From IMG/VR virus record IMGVR_UViG_3300005753_000041, positions 1-54,689 of that record: a stretch of DNA of 54,689 bases. One strand, 5' to 3'. This stretch comes from a virus. A program made the position numbers and the translations under genes. The notes below the pieces were generated by a model. The model was not told where the DNA came from, did not search any database, and saw nothing but the letters and a program-made list of their open reading frames with translations. Shown here one piece after another: positions 53,851-54,689 of the stretch; positions within the stretch are counted from its first letter, which is position 1; each line of letters starts with the position of its first letter.

Positions 53851-53921
53851 TATTCATCGCTTGATAGCACAAAGCACTCGTTAGAATGCTAAGCCTAAGC
53901 GATGCTACCAAGCGATAAATA
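53851..53921. other. Structured non-coding element C (17-bp interrupted stem)
   Basis: TATT, ATCGCTTG and TAGCA on the left arm (53851-53869) pair with TGCTA, CAAGCGAT and AATA on the right arm (53903-53921), giving 17 bp with two single mismatches around a 33-nt loop. The loop itself can form a small TTAG/CTAA hairpin. It begins 5 nt after the stop of the 42-aa gene on the minus strand and lacks a following T-run there, so it is unlikely to be a plain terminator. Confidence 0.6.
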
Positions 53922-53926
53922 AACTG

Positions 53927-54055
53927 TTAAAGTAAATTTTTTATTCTATTTCTTTCATACTCTTCACATAAGCCAAAGCAATCTAGCTCGTCTTCTGAGC
54001 ATGGATAATCACAGCAATCACATACTCGTTTGTCTTCTAAATTATCTTGATTCAT
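53927..54055 (-). CDS. 42-aa Cys-rich protein
   Basis: This is a short frame whose ATG overlaps the stop of the upstream gene (ATGA at 54055-54052). The product MNQDNLEDKRVCDCCDYPCS and on has six cysteines in 19 residues (positions 12, 14, 15, 19, 26 and 30), an acidic middle and a basic helix end. A single zinc knuckle or a disulfide-rich peptide is possible. Translational coupling to a clear gene is the main support. No function is known. Confidence 0.6.
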   Translation of the reverse strand: MNQDNLEDKRVCDCCDYPCSEDELDCFGLCEEYERNRIKNLL

Positions 54056-54480
54056 TTCGCATGTTTCCCGGTAGGTGGGGTTAATTCGTATTCTATGTTA
54101 TCCATAGATAGTTTACTCATTTCGGCTAACATAGTGGCTCTATATAGAAATCTATTAGTAAAGGTATAGTTATCGGTTTCAAAGCAGTTATCATGTACTA
54201 ATTGCAGTAGTCTTAAAAATTTTGAGATGTCCTCATCATTCCCACTGTGTGTAGTAATCCCCATAGTCTTTTTTACTGCTTGGAGTACCCTAGTGGTTAT
54301 TCCTGAATCAACTATTACGTTGTTAGCATCCATAGCCTCATCACTCATACAGTGACCCACCGCACATTTTAGGTTGTCGAGCCTGTATACGCAGTGGCTA
54401 TTTAGAATTGATTTAGCCCCTTGTTCTAAGACACTATTAACGCTCCTGTCGAATATTTTTTGCATATCTTTTTTGTTCAT
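54052..54480 (-). CDS. Hypothetical protein, 142 aa, early region
   Basis: A helical protein with HCVYRLDNLKCAVGHCMSDEAMD near residues 29-51, where three Cys and two His could bind a metal, followed by ISKFLRLLQLVHDNCFETDN. This resembles small phage proteins with a CAVGHLM-like signature whose function is unknown. It is linked by ATGA overlaps to a 59-aa membrane protein upstream and to the 42-aa Cys-rich protein downstream. Confidence 0.6.
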   Translation of the reverse strand: MNKKDMQKIFDRSVNSVLEQGAKSILNSHCVYRLDNLKCAVGHCMSDEAMDANNVIVDSGITTRVLQAVKKTMGITTHSGNDEDISKFLRLLQLVHDNCFETDNYTFTNRFLYRATMLAEMSKLSMDNIEYELTPPTGKHAK

Positions 54481-54656
54481 TCTAATCTACTCCTGTCATA
54501 TGCTCTTCGTTCTGGACCTTTATAAGTTTTGTAATCGCCTAACTTATAATTTATAACTTTTTTGGTTGTACCTAAATCTTGAAAAAATACATAAACTAAA
54601 ATACATAAAAATATCATTGATAGTATGGCTATATCTTCTAAGCTAAGTGGTGCCAT
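54477..54656 (-). CDS. 59-aa single-pass membrane protein
   Basis: The ATG at 54656 is preceded by AAGGAGTTATTACA. The product has a short N-terminus, one hydrophobic helix at about residues 9-25 (IAILSMIFLCILVYVFF) and a basic tyrosine-rich tail of about 34 residues (KVINYKLGDYKTYKGPERR). Its TGA overlaps the next gene's ATG. The leader shares ATTTATAAGGA with the MoxR and helicase genes. An early membrane protein of this size could alter the host membrane or block superinfection, but that is inference. Confidence 0.65.
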   Translation of the reverse strand: MAPLSLEDIAILSMIFLCILVYVFFQDLGTTKKVINYKLGDYKTYKGPERRAYDRSRLE

Positions 54657-54665
54657 TGTAATAAC

Positions 54666-54676
54666 TCCTTATAAAT
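54666..54676 (-). promoter_or_regulatory. ATTTATAAGGA leader copy at the rightmost gene
   Basis: This 11-base sequence on the minus strand repeats the core of the leaders at 48433-48446 and 50810-50823. It contains the ribosome binding site of the 59-aa membrane protein gene. The 33 nt beyond the gene to the window end hold nothing else that I can identify. Confidence 0.35.
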
Positions 54677-54689
54677 CTATTTAACATTA

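Overview
The window is part of the genome of an AT-rich, N4-like podovirus (Schitoviridae type). The main support is a 3,727-residue open reading frame at 26131-37314 that carries every catalytic motif of a T7-like single-subunit RNA polymerase. That is the giant virion RNA polymerase (vRNAP) which defines N4 relatives. Around it are the other N4 core genes: portal, major capsid protein, family A DNA polymerase, AEP-type primase/ATPase, RecD-like helicase, Cas4-like nuclease, SSB, and the MoxR/VWA pair. Terminase, the two-subunit early/middle RNA polymerase and an endolysin are not seen and presumably lie outside the window. The host cannot be fixed from sequence, but a Gram-negative bacterium is likely: there is an outer-membrane-barrel-like protein, a lipoprotein and a 3TM holin.

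Layout. (i) 1-2593, plus strand: a run of small membrane or exported proteins in which every start overlaps the preceding stop, ending in a 3TM-type holin and a barrel-like exported protein. This is probably part of the lysis module. (ii) 2636-12700: a sigma70-like promoter followed by structural genes, including two large modular fibre proteins (830 and 1,690 residues) and a probable head-tail adaptor. (iii) 12753-37314: portal, small protein, scaffold-like acidic protein, capsid protein, a terminator, then tail and internal (ejected) proteins ending in the vRNAP. (iv) 37307-50804, minus strand: replication and recombination genes, convergent with the vRNAP gene (8-nt overlap). From promoter-proximal to distal these are MoxR ATPase, VWA protein, helicase, DNA polymerase, Cas4-like nuclease and primase, then a terminator, then ERF annealase, MazG, SSB and a RusA-like resolvase. 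(v) 50822-54689, minus strand: probable early region of very small genes (Cys-rich proteins, a lipoprotein, a transglutaminase-like protease, an HTH protein), separated by non-coding stretches with strong RNA/DNA secondary structure and closed by two tandem terminators.

How the parts fit together. In N4 the vRNAP is injected with the DNA and transcribes early genes from single-stranded hairpin promoters. A 5-bp stem/3-nt loop hairpin at 52903-52915 is the best candidate for such a promoter here. A leader sequence (ATTTATAAGGA core) is shared upstream of the MoxR, helicase and rightmost early genes and could be a middle promoter or a leader signal. Late genes on the plus strand would use host sigma70 polymerase, as in N4, from the promoter at 2636-2663.

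Most unusual: two extra domains inside the vRNAP (a FGDN/GIPTK phage domain before the polymerase and a HELTH zincin-type motif after it), an amber-interrupted gene next to the tandem terminators, three large structured non-coding elements in the early region, and four sub-60-residue genes supported by stop/start overlaps.
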